A stretch of DNA of 13,499 bases from NCBI GenBank assembly GCA_031288815.1, contig JAITQR010000217.1, positions 1 through 13,499 on the forward strand, in the 5' to 3' direction. Below the pieces are notes generated by a model. The model did not search any database, was not told where the DNA came from, and worked only from the letters and a program-made list of their open reading frames with translations. This document shows positions 1 through 5,923 of this stretch, in pieces. The position numbers and the translations under genes are program-made. Position 1 is the stretch's first letter. The number at the start of each line of letters is the position of its first letter. The stretch is from Treponema sp. (GTDB lineage: Bacteria; Spirochaetota; Spirochaetia; Treponematales; Breznakiellaceae).

Positions 1-759
1 CGTACCCAGGGTGATGGAAACCTCGTCCCCCAGGAGCATTAAATTCAGCGTCCGGTATTGGGTGGCGAAAAACAGGGTACCGCAGATGACCACGGCATAG
101 ATAATCCGGTTTGAAGCCCAGTTCGCCGCGGCCACGCTGCCCATTAACCAGTAGGTAATGCGCTGTATCCCCTGCCGGTCGTCGGTGATAAAGGTGATAA
201 ACCCGGAAAACGCCGAGCATGCCGAACCAATCGCGATCCCGGCCAGGAGCAATTTTATGGAACTTGCCCGGGAACCGATATTTGCCACGGTCATCACCAG
301 CAGCGAAACCAGAAAAGCCCCCGCCGCCGCGACAATGCCGACGTAGCCGCCGCCCAATGAAGCGCCGATTCCTAAAAGGATCGCCAGAGTCGCGCCGAGG
401 GATGCCCCGGAGGAAATACCGATGATATAGGGATCCGCCAGGGGATTCTTTACAATCGCCTGCATGACGATCCCGCACACCGATAATCCCGCCCCTACCG
501 CGGCCGCAAGCATAATCCGGGGAAGCCGTATCAACCATACGATATCGTGTACCGGTCCCGCCGCCGACGCGCTAAAGGCATCAAAGCGGAATATCCTGTA
601 TACAATAACCCTGTACACGTCCCGGATCGGAATATGTACCGCACCGATGGTTACCGCCGCGAGGATCGATAAAACGAACACTATAACTAATACCAGGGAA
701 ACACCCAGATACGCGGGTGTTCCCCGGATCACTGTTTTTTGAATTGGGGTAACTGGCAT
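1..759 (-). CDS. FecCD/BtuC-family ABC transporter permease, partial (3' end beyond the left edge)
   Basis: Inner-membrane permease of an iron-siderophore/cobalamin type importer. It would form the translocation channel fed by the binding protein encoded just upstream. The reading frame stays open from ATG at 759 to the window edge, giving 253 residues of a family usually about 330 long, so the last helices are missing. The N-terminus has a hydrophobic first helix (about residues 18-40). The family signature follows: RLPR at 78-81, then NPLADPYIIGISSGAS at 105-120, and several further hydrophobic helices. The start lies 8 nt after the binding-protein stop and has no clear Shine-Dalgarno, so translation is probably coupled. 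The start codon sits in the loop of a 6-bp GGTAAC/GTTACC hairpin. Substrate is inferred as corrinoid from the riboswitch-like leader; heme, siderophore or cobalt chelates remain possible. Confidence 0.93.
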   Translation of the reverse strand, partial: MPVTPIQKTVIRGTPAYLGVSLVLVIVFVLSILAAVTIGAVHIPIRDVYRVIVYRIFRFDAFSASAAGPVHDIVWLIRLPRIMLAAAVGAGLSVCGIVMQAIVKNPLADPYIIGISSGASLGATLAILLGIGASLGGGYVGIVAAAGAFLVSLLVMTVANIGSRASSIKLLLAGIAIGSACSAFSGFITFITDDRQGIQRITYWLMGSVAAANWASNRIIYAVVICGTLFFATQYRTLNLMLLGDEVSITLGT

Positions 760-767
760 TGCGGTAG

Positions 768-1823
768 TTACCGGTACAATTCAGGGTACATCCCCTTTGC
801 CAACGTAATAATCCCGTCAAGGGTGCGTATTCCGCTGCAGTACATCTCCCCTAAGGGGATGGGGAAGATGTTCCCGTTTTTAATCGCGGACAGACTTGCA
901 TAAGCGGGATTACCGGCAATCTGTTCCACCGCGGCATCGGCGGTCTGCTTGTCAGTGCTTAAACCGAAATAAACGATAAAGATACAGTCGGGATTGATCT
1001 CTATCAGGGCCTCCGAGGATATGACCCCCGATTCCATGATAACATCCGCCCCCAGCTTTGTGGCCATGTCCCCCCCTAAGGCGTTTCGCCCGTATATGCG
1101 CAGGCCGTTGCTCTGGGTTTCCATGATCAGCACCCGCTTTTTTGCGCCCCCCTGGGCGTAAGCGGCGGCCTTATCAACTTCGGCCCGCATTTCGTTTACG
1201 ATAGCCTCGGCTCTTTCTTCAACATTGAAAATGGTACCGAGGGTCAGAATGTCCTGATATTCGGTTTCAAGGCTGATATTGGTAGAAACCCCGCTGTTTG
1301 CGGCAATAAAAGTATTGGTCCCCCGGGAATGCCAATAGTCAACTTCCCCCAGCCTGCTTTCGTTGAATATTGAGTACCAGCTTAGAATGAAGTCGGGCTG
1401 CAGCATGACCACCCGTTCCTTGCTCGGCGCAGAATTGGCAAGGTAATCGACCTTGGCAAAGGCCGCGGCAAATTCCGGCTTTACCTCGTGGTCAAGGCCC
1501 GCGGCGGCGATGATTCGATCCTCAAGGCCCAATGCCAGCAGGGTTTCTATTGAATTTTGATAGACCGCGACAACCCGCTCCGGCGCTTGGGTAAAAACCA
1601 TCTGTACCGGTTCTTTTGCGTAGTTAAAGTTGGTAATGGTTACCGGATAATGGTCCCCGGCGGCGCGTTCCACGGCAGGAGCTGCCCCCGTAGCCGGCCG
1701 ATCCCCGGATGCCCGTGTCCCGCCGGCCCAAAGGGTCGGAGCAACTAATACACTGCCGGCGCACAACAACAACGCGGGCAATTTCCGTAAAAAGCGCGGA
1801 GCTCTCCTACTAAGGCACTTCAT
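768..1823 (-). CDS. Periplasmic substrate-binding protein of a BtuF/FepB-type importer
   Basis: A 351-residue exported binding protein that should deliver substrate to the FecCD permease encoded next to it. The start at 1823 is chosen because GAGAGG (1830-1835) lies 6 nt upstream and the product begins with a signal peptide: a basic stretch SRRAPRFLRK, then a hydrophobic core to about residue 30. A longer frame runs up to a GTG at 1970, but that part overlaps the riboswitch-like leader and lacks signal-peptide character. Cleavage is likely near LWA|GG. The cysteine in the core is not in a good lipobox, and the SRR pair only loosely resembles a Tat motif. After a Gly/Ala-rich linker come typical Peripla_BP_2 segments: PERVVAVYQNSIETLLALGL, QPDFILSW, and the C-terminal IKNGNIFPIPLG. 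Ligand is inferred as a corrinoid from the leader, not from binding residues. Confidence 0.9.
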   Translation of the reverse strand: MKCLSRRAPRFLRKLPALLLCAGSVLVAPTLWAGGTRASGDRPATGAAPAVERAAGDHYPVTITNFNYAKEPVQMVFTQAPERVVAVYQNSIETLLALGLEDRIIAAAGLDHEVKPEFAAAFAKVDYLANSAPSKERVVMLQPDFILSWYSIFNESRLGEVDYWHSRGTNTFIAANSGVSTNISLETEYQDILTLGTIFNVEERAEAIVNEMRAEVDKAAAYAQGGAKKRVLIMETQSNGLRIYGRNALGGDMATKLGADVIMESGVISSEALIEINPDCIFIVYFGLSTDKQTADAAVEQIAGNPAYASLSAIKNGNIFPIPLGEMYCSGIRTLDGIITLAKGMYPELYR

Positions 1824-1828
1824 ACATG

Positions 1829-1901
1829 ACCTCTCATCATAATAAGTCATACCACGCAGACAAAAATATATGATCATGAGAGGTTCACGGAGAGCCGAAC
1901 C
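1829..1901 (-). promoter_or_regulatory. Predicted expression platform that can hide the ribosome binding site
   Basis: In the minus-strand transcript, ACCTCTCAT (complement of 1876-1884) is perfectly complementary to ATGAGAGGT (complement of 1829-1837), which contains the GAGAGG ribosome binding site of the binding-protein gene. A further 4 bp form beyond a 3-nt bulge. A competing hairpin, GGTTC/GAACC (1897-1901 with 1882-1886), uses three of the same bases, so the two folds exclude each other. This is the layout expected of translational control downstream of an aptamer. Pairing is seen directly; the switching is inferred. Confidence 0.6.
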
Positions 1902-1908
1902 GCCATTC

Positions 1909-2002
1909 TCATATTTTCCGGTATGCGCAAAAAATATGACTCTGGTAACCCGGCTGTAACGGTAACGCACTTGCGAGGGAATTTCACCCTGCTTCCCCAG
2001 TG
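1909..2002 (-). ncRNA. Cobalamin-riboswitch-like aptamer, short form without P1/P2
   Basis: Read on the minus strand, the leader matches the conserved core of cobalamin riboswitches. It has GGGGAAG, then the AGGG-TGAAATT-CCCT hairpin (P4-like, 1976-1990), then TTACCGTTA and CCGGGTTACCAG. CTGG (1997-2000) and CCAG (1942-1945) close a P3-like stem. It is followed by a perfect 9-bp hairpin TCATATTTT/AAAATATGA (1909-1939). The 13-nt loop of that hairpin contains CGCA (1924-1927), complementary to TGCG (1966-1969) in the core, as in the L5-L13 kissing loop. The pattern best resembles the shortened Cbl-II/AdoCbl-variant class. The usual peripheral P1/P2 helices are absent because the predicted transcript starts at about 2002. 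Confidence 0.72.
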
Positions 2003-2008
2003 AGGGAG

Positions 2009-2037
2009 AGCATAAATTTTTTGAATCTTTTTGTCAA
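2009..2037 (-). promoter_or_regulatory. Sigma-70 type promoter for the leftward importer operon
   Basis: On the minus strand a perfect -35 TTGACA (2032-2037) is separated by 17 bp from -10 TATGCT (2009-2014). Initiation is predicted near 2002, right at the 5' edge of the aptamer. The box match and spacing are seen in the sequence; use of the promoter is inferred. Confidence 0.75.
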
Positions 2038-2065
2038 GGGGCCCTGACTATGTGCTTAGGTTCAA

Positions 2066-2094
2066 TTGACAATACCGTTTTTGCCCATTAGGCT
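2066..2094 (+). promoter_or_regulatory. Candidate promoter for the rightward importer operon
   Basis: TTGACA (2066-2071), a 17-bp spacer, then TAGGCT (2089-2094), a weak -10. Initiation would be near 2101, only 3 nt before the ATG at 2104, which would leave the GAGGGG at 2095-2100 outside the mRNA. Either the transcript is nearly leaderless or the true -10 lies elsewhere. The divergent -35 boxes are 28 bp apart, so the two importers share one intergenic control region. Confidence 0.45.
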
Positions 2095-2103
2095 GAGGGG
2101 CCA

Positions 2104-3162
2104 ATGGAACCTTTGTTACATCACCAGCCTGTGCCCCGGAACAAACAAAGGGGCGCGTTGAAGGCCGGCCGGAAGGGAGCCGCCGCAGTCCTGGCGCTAA
2201 CGGCCCTTTTAATAGCCCTCGGTAGCGTCGCCCTCCTTTCCGGAAGCGTCAGTATCCCTCCCGGAGTCATAGTCAGAATTCTTCTGGGGCAAGAAGGGAA
2301 TAGCCCTTTGGCCCGGATCATCTGGGAGTTCAGACTGCCGCGGATCGTCATGGCCCTTCTTGCGGGGATGATGCTTTCCGCCGGGGGAACTATCTCCCAG
2401 GCGGTGTTCCGCAATCCTCTGGCGGACCCGTATATTATCGGCGTCAGCGCCGGCGCCGTTGCCGGGGCAGTGTTCGCCTTTCTATTAAAGCTGCCGGATT
2501 TCTACTACGGGCTTTTCTCATTTTTCAGCGCTTCGGGGACAGCCTTTCTTGTTTCCCGGTTTTCCCTCAGGCGGGGCAGAGCCGACACCTCCCTGCTCCT
2601 CATCATCGGTGTAGCGGTCAGCGCCTTTCTGAGTGCCCTTACCTCGTTTGGCATGTACCTGACCGGCCAGGATTCTTACCGTATTGTTATCTGGACCATG
2701 GGCTACCTGGGCTCGGCGACCTGGGGGCGGATCGCGTTGTTGTTGGTCCCCTTCGCGCTGGGGATGGTTTATTTTTTGTACCACCGTCATGACATTGACG
2801 CGCTGCTCCTTGACGATGAGGAAGCCCATTCCCTGGGGCTTGATGTGGGCCGCCTGAAACGGGGACTACTCCTGGCGGTAAGCCTTATGGCCGCCTTTTC
2901 CGTGGCCTTTACGGGAATGATAGGATTTGTTGGTCTTATCGTGCCCCATGCCATGCGGGCCCTGACAGGCGCCAGCCACAGCCGTCTCATTCCCCTGGCC
3001 GCCTATGCCGGGGCTGTGTTCCTGCTCTTTGCCGATATTCTTGCCCGGACCCTTATCGCCCCGGTGGAGATCCCCATCGGGGTAGTAACCGCCATCTTTG
3101 GCGCTCCTCTTTTTCTTTCCCTGGCAGTCCACAGCAGGAAAGGAGAGGCCCTTGAATATTGA
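2104..3162 (+). CDS. FecCD/BtuC-family ABC transporter permease, second importer
   Basis: A complete 352-residue permease, normal length for the family. It carries a charged cytoplasmic N-tail (about 25 residues), a first helix at about 26-48, RLPR at 77-80, and NPLADPYIIGVSAGA at 104-118. The C-terminal signature GMIGFVGLIVPHAMR near residue 280 includes the coupling region that contacts the ATPase. GAGGGG ends 3 nt before the ATG, which is close for a Shine-Dalgarno. Its stop overlaps the start of the ATPase gene by 11 nt, so this is the first gene of a permease-ATPase-binding protein unit. It resembles the partial permease on the opposite strand in family only. Substrate is inferred as a corrinoid or cobalt compound from the neighbouring cbi genes. 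Confidence 0.93.
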   Translation: MEPLLHHQPVPRNKQRGALKAGRKGAAAVLALTALLIALGSVALLSGSVSIPPGVIVRILLGQEGNSPLARIIWEFRLPRIVMALLAGMMLSAGGTISQAVFRNPLADPYIIGVSAGAVAGAVFAFLLKLPDFYYGLFSFFSASGTAFLVSRFSLRRGRADTSLLLIIGVAVSAFLSALTSFGMYLTGQDSYRIVIWTMGYLGSATWGRIALLLVPFALGMVYFLYHRHDIDALLLDDEEAHSLGLDVGRLKRGLLLAVSLMAAFSVAFTGMIGFVGLIVPHAMRALTGASHSRLIPLAAYAGAVFLLFADILARTLIAPVEIPIGVVTAIFGAPLFLSLAVHSRKGEALEY

Positions 3163-3931
3163 TGTTCAGGATCTCCGGTTTGCCTACCACGGGCGGAAGG
3201 TACTCAGGGAGATTTCCCTTTCCCTACATTCCGGCGAATTCCTGGGACTGTTAGGGCCCAACGGCTCCGGCAAAACGACGCTGCTCAAAAATCTCCTGGG
3301 CTATCTGAAACCGCAGAAGGGCAGGATCGTTTTTTCGGGGCTGCCGGAAGGCCTTGGCCCGGAAGATAGTTCCCGGTTTCTCGCCTTTGTTCCCCAGCGT
3401 CCGGGATTGGCCATGCCCCTCCTGGTACGGGAGCTCATCCTTATGGGCAGGCTGCCCCATCTGCGTTCCCACTGGGCGGGCTATGACACAGAGGATCTCC
3501 GGAAAGTTGAGGAGGTGCTTTCGGCCCTGAGTATTGAAGGACTGGCGGACAGGGACGTTACCAGGCTTTCCGGCGGGGAATTACAGAAGGTGATTATCGG
3601 CCGCTGTCTGGTCCAGGAGGGGGAGGTGTTTTTACTGGACGAGGTAACCGCCGGCCTTGATCTTAACCACAGCATCGAAATAATGGAGCTTATCCGGCGG
3701 AAGGTGGATGAAGAGGGGAAAATCGTTGTGGCCGTATTCCACGATCTCAACCTTGCCTCCCAGTACTGCGACCGGGTCATCTTTCTTAAAAACGGAAAGG
3801 TCTACTGCCAGGGCAATCCCCGTGTGGTTCTTACGGAACAGGTGCTAGAGGACATTTACGGCATTCGGGCCCTCGTATTCAAGGGTGAAGATGATAAACC
3901 CATCGTGCTGCCCCGGCGCGCCATCAAATAA
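3152..3931 (+). CDS. ABC transporter ATP-binding protein (BtuD/FecE type)
   Basis: A 259-residue cytoplasmic ATPase that would power the permease encoded just upstream. The start is set at TTG 3152: AGGAG (3141-3145) lies 6 nt upstream and the family alignment begins there (MNIDVQDLRFAYHGRKVL). Motifs in order: Walker A GPNGSGKT at 35-42, Q-loop glutamine at 82 (FVPQRP), signature LSGGE at 139-143, Walker B VFLLDE at 159-164, D-loop AGLD, and switch histidine at 197 (FHDLNLAS). The residue after the catalytic glutamate is valine where proline is usual (DEVTAGLD); all catalytic residues are present. It overlaps the permease by 11 nt, and the next gene begins 14 nt after its stop. The partner permease assignment rests on this coupling. 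Confidence 0.93.
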   Translation: MNIDVQDLRFAYHGRKVLREISLSLHSGEFLGLLGPNGSGKTTLLKNLLGYLKPQKGRIVFSGLPEGLGPEDSSRFLAFVPQRPGLAMPLLVRELILMGRLPHLRSHWAGYDTEDLRKVEEVLSALSIEGLADRDVTRLSGGELQKVIIGRCLVQEGEVFLLDEVTAGLDLNHSIEIMELIRRKVDEEGKIVVAVFHDLNLASQYCDRVIFLKNGKVYCQGNPRVVLTEQVLEDIYGIRALVFKGEDDKPIVLPRRAIK

Positions 3932-3945
3932 ACGGAGGATCTGAA

Positions 3946-5037
3946 ATTAACAAAAAAATAGAAGGCTTTCCCAAAACTTCAGCTTTTGGGAAAGCAACCT
4001 TAGATTTATATGAAAAAGCGGGCTTCAGACCGCTTTTTCGGAAGCTTTTCCCAAAACTAACCGAGTTTTGGGAAAAGCTCATAGTGTTCCTTTTTCTCGC
4101 GCCGCTCCTGTCCTTGCTTTGTTCCTGCCCCGGCAGGGAAGCGTCCAAGGATTCCGCGCCAAAAGACCTGTACTGGAACAGGGTACCAGGGCCGGAGGGG
4201 GACAGGATTACCGATGGGGCGGGCAATTCCATTCCCCTCACCCGGTACCGCCGGATCATCGTGATCTCCCCAGGAGCGGTAGAAACCCTGTACATAATCG
4301 GCGCGGAAGATTCCATTCTGGCGATCTCCGAGGGCAGGGACCTTGCCTGGCCCGAAGAAAAAACCGTACTCCTCCCTACGGTCGGCAATCAGGCCCGGCC
4401 CAATGTGGAGCTGATCGTCTCCCTGGAACCGGATCTTATCATCGGGAATTCCATGAGCGTTTCGCTGGCAGAGGATTTCCACCGCCGGGGTTACCAGGTG
4501 ATTATTCACCGCGGGTACCACATTGAGGATATTTTTAACAATACCCTCCTTATGGGGCTCCTTACGGGCCGGGAAGAAGCGGCGGCAAGCGTGGTTGCGG
4601 AAAAACGGGCCCAGCTCGACACGATTACGGCGGAACTGGCGGAACGTCCCCTGGGCCTCAAAGGGGCCTTCCTCTACGCCGCCAACCCCATCATGGCCTA
4701 TACCGGGGATACCCTGCCGGGAGAGATCCTCCGCATCATGGGGGTGGAGAATATCGCCGCCGGGCTGGACATTGCCGAACCCATTCTTTCACCGGAATAT
4801 ATCCTTGCGGCGGACCCGGATTTCCTCTTTGGCGCTATTTCCTTCAGGACCCCGGAGGACCTTATTGCCGCCGCGCCGGCAATAGCCCAAACCAGGGCGG
4901 GGAGGGAGAAATTTATCCGTATTGTACCTACCGCGCTGTTCCTGCGGTATTCTCCGCGGATGGTAGAAAAAGTGCTGGAACTCTACGAAGCGGTACGGGA
5001 ATTTTCAAATAAAACGGACGCAGCTAAAGGGGCATAG
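3946..5037 (+). CDS. Substrate-binding lipoprotein of the second importer, with an in-frame palindromic insert in its signal peptide
   Basis: Peripla_BP_2 (BtuF-like) binding protein expected to feed the permease and ATPase encoded upstream. Conserved segments are RIIVISPGAVETLYIIGAED, RPNVELIVSLEPDLIIGN and, near the C-terminus, LAADPDFLFG. The start is difficult. GGAGG (3934-3938) lies 7 nt before an ATT codon at 3946, followed by NKKI. The first standard in-frame start is GTG 4084, which gives a signal peptide without positive charge and only a poor ribosome site. With ATT the product is 363 residues. Residues 6-46 are the 123-bp insert. Removing it yields MNKKI joined to VFLFLAPLLSLLCSC, a textbook lipoprotein signal with lipobox LCSC. 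Either ATT is used, or the gene is translated weakly from GTG (317 residues). The 3' end overlaps convergent cbiK by 14 nt. Confidence 0.8.
   Translation: MNKKIEGFPKTSAFGKATLDLYEKAGFRPLFRKLFPKLTEFWEKLIVFLFLAPLLSLLCSCPGREASKDSAPKDLYWNRVPGPEGDRITDGAGNSIPLTRYRRIIVISPGAVETLYIIGAEDSILAISEGRDLAWPEEKTVLLPTVGNQARPNVELIVSLEPDLIIGNSMSVSLAEDFHRRGYQVIIHRGYHIEDIFNNTLLMGLLTGREEAAASVVAEKRAQLDTITAELAERPLGLKGAFLYAANPIMAYTGDTLPGEILRIMGVENIAAGLDIAEPILSPEYILAADPDFLFGAISFRTPEDLIAAAPAIAQTRAGREKFIRIVPTALFLRYSPRMVEKVLELYEAVREFSNKTDAAKGA
3962..4084. repeat. 123-bp triple-hairpin insertion element within a coding sequence
   Basis: Three consecutive inverted repeats fill this segment. Hairpin one: GCTTTCCCAAAA/TTTTGGGAAAGC (3965-3995, 12 bp). 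Hairpin two: GAAAAAGCGG/CCGCTTTTTC (4012-4039, 10 bp). Hairpin three: 15 bp perfect, GCTTTTCCCAAAACT/AGTTTTGGGAAAAGC (4044-4078). Hairpins one and three are near copies of each other, so the whole unit is also palindromic. The tetranucleotide ATAG occurs at 3958-3961 and again at 4081-4084, consistent with a target-site duplication. One unit is 123 bp, or 41 codons, so the host frame is preserved and stays open. It looks like a non-autonomous (MITE- or RPE-like) element. No transposase is present, and no second copy was seen in this window. Confidence 0.75.
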
Positions 5038-5800
5038 CCGCGTGGCGGACAAATATTTTCTGAATGCCGGGGTATTCGCCCAGCCCTTTTAGAACGGGAA
5101 TTACCTCATAGCCCCGGCTTTTCAGGACGCTTTTCCAGGAATCGGGTTCGTCCCCGGCCATGTCCTTGCCGGCATGATCCCCTGCCACAATCATCAGGGG
5201 GAATAAGACGACCCGGGTTACGGTCTTCTCTAGCTCCTCAATAACATCCTCCAGAGAAGGAGCTGTATCCACAGTACCGATGTAATAACGTGATATGCCC
5301 CTGGCTTTGATCCGGTGGTACAGCTTAGCGTAGACGGCGTTTGCCGCATGTTTAGTACCGTGGCCCATAAACACCAGGGCGCTATGATCCTTGGCGTATC
5401 CGGCGGTTTCAGCGGTGATGGTGTCAATGACTTCATCGTAATCGGTATCCGTAACAAGCAAGGGTAGACCGTATGTTATGCGGCTAAACTTTTTTTCAAA
5501 GGCTTTGACATCCGCAATAAGGCTTTCATATTCTTCCCCCCTCATCACATAGGTCGGCTGTACCAACAGTTCCGTAACACCGTCGGAAACAAGGCGTTGC
5601 ATGGCCTCTTCCACCGTGTCGATCTTGATTCCATCCCTTTTCAAGAGCTTGGCGACGATGATCCGGCTGCTAAAGGCCCGGCGCTGTTCATAACCGGGAA
5701 ACGCGGCGGCCAAAGCCCTTTCAATGGCGCCGATGGTTCTTTCCCGGGAATCGTTAAAACTGGTACCAAAACTGACCACCAGGAGAACAGGTTTTTTCAT
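5024..5800 (-). CDS. cbiK: Sirohydrochlorin cobaltochelatase CbiK
   Basis: Inserts Co2+ into sirohydrochlorin, the committed step of anaerobic cobalamin synthesis. The 258-residue length fits class II CbiK. The start at 5800 is preferred over an in-frame ATG at 5830 because GAGGG lies 7 nt upstream and the family N-terminus begins MKKPVLLVVSFGTS. Metal-site residues known from Salmonella CbiK (Glu89, His145, His207) have clear counterparts: a glutamate in RGEEYE (88-93), His147 in MGHGTKHAAN, and His209 in IVAGDHAGKDMAGD. No signal peptide is visible, so it should be cytoplasmic, unlike the periplasmic CbiK-P of Desulfovibrio. It is transcribed divergently from the cbi operon, sharing the 123-bp region between them, and converges on the binding-protein gene with a 14-nt overlap. 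Some CbiK-like enzymes make heme or F430 precursors; the context argues for cobalt. Confidence 0.95.
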   Translation of the reverse strand: MKKPVLLVVSFGTSFNDSRERTIGAIERALAAAFPGYEQRRAFSSRIIVAKLLKRDGIKIDTVEEAMQRLVSDGVTELLVQPTYVMRGEEYESLIADVKAFEKKFSRITYGLPLLVTDTDYDEVIDTITAETAGYAKDHSALVFMGHGTKHAANAVYAKLYHRIKARGISRYYIGTVDTAPSLEDVIEELEKTVTRVVLFPLMIVAGDHAGKDMAGDEPDSWKSVLKSRGYEVIPVLKGLGEYPGIQKIFVRHAAMPL

Positions 5801-5825
5801 GGAACAACCCTCTTGTATAAAGAGT

Positions 5826-5831
5826 ATCATA
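5826..5831 (-). promoter_or_regulatory. Possible -10 box for cbiK
   Basis: TATGAT on the minus strand would start transcription near 5819, leaving the GAGGG ribosome site inside the mRNA. The expected -35 position (5849-5854, CCGGAT) does not match consensus. The promoter is therefore weak or depends on an activator. This is a tentative call. Confidence 0.25.
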
Positions 5832-5862
5832 GCTTTTCCTCAGGCGCTATCCGGCTATCACC

Positions 5863-5884
5863 CATGCGCCGGCCCCGGCGTATG
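5863..5884. promoter_or_regulatory. Palindrome between cbiK and the cbi operon, candidate operator
   Basis: CATGCGCCGG (5863-5872), a CC centre, then CCGGCGTATG (5875-5884): ten-base arms with a single mismatch. The right arm ends 2 bp before the -35 box of the rightward promoter, a typical place for an activator or an overlapping regulator. The symmetric site could serve both divergent genes. In cbiK mRNA it would fold as a hairpin only if transcription began further upstream than the -10 box suggested for cbiK. Confidence 0.4.
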
Positions 5885-5886
5885 TG

Positions 5887-5915
5887 TTGACAGGTACTGA
5901 GGGATGTATTATATC
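5887..5915 (+). promoter_or_regulatory. Sigma-70 type promoter of the cbi operon
   Basis: Perfect TTGACA (5887-5892), 17-bp spacer, TATATC (5910-5915). Predicted initiation is near 5922, two bases before the ATG at 5924. No Shine-Dalgarno is present in the preceding 20 bases, so the first gene is probably translated from a leaderless mRNA. There is no room for a riboswitch between this promoter and the start codon. Confidence 0.7.
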
Positions 5916-5923
5916 TATCCACT

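Noticed and set aside
158..742. Short plus-strand frames opposite the left permease
   Set aside because: The minus strand encodes a FecCD permease with family motifs throughout, so these are shadows.
1824..1970. N-terminal extension of the left binding protein up to GTG 1970
   Set aside because: The extension overlaps the aptamer and the ribosome-site stem, lacks signal-peptide character and has no ribosome site. ATG 1823 has a well-spaced GAGAGG and a signal peptide.
3098..3151. ATG 3098 as the ATPase start
   Set aside because: It lies deep inside the permease gene; the extra residues do not match the family. TTG 3152 has AGGAG 6 nt upstream and the right N-terminus.
4012..4039. Intrinsic terminator between the ATPase and binding-protein genes
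   Set aside because: The stem ends in T residues that are part of the pairing, and it lies inside the reading frame between two similar hairpins. It fits better as the middle of the inserted element, although some attenuation cannot be excluded.
4010..4060. Short frame starting MKKRASDRFF at ATG 4010
   Set aside because: It stops after 16 codons and is out of frame with the binding protein. It seems to be a by-product of the hairpin element.
3924..4521. Two 154-codon antisense frames opposite the binding protein
   Set aside because: They are mirror readings of a clearly conserved gene, with no ribosome site or domain; GC-rich coding DNA often gives such shadows.
5801..5923. Cobalamin riboswitch upstream of cbiK or cbiHJ
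   Set aside because: None of the conserved core (GGGAA, P4 loop, junction) is visible on either strand, and the region is only 123 bp with a promoter filling its right part.
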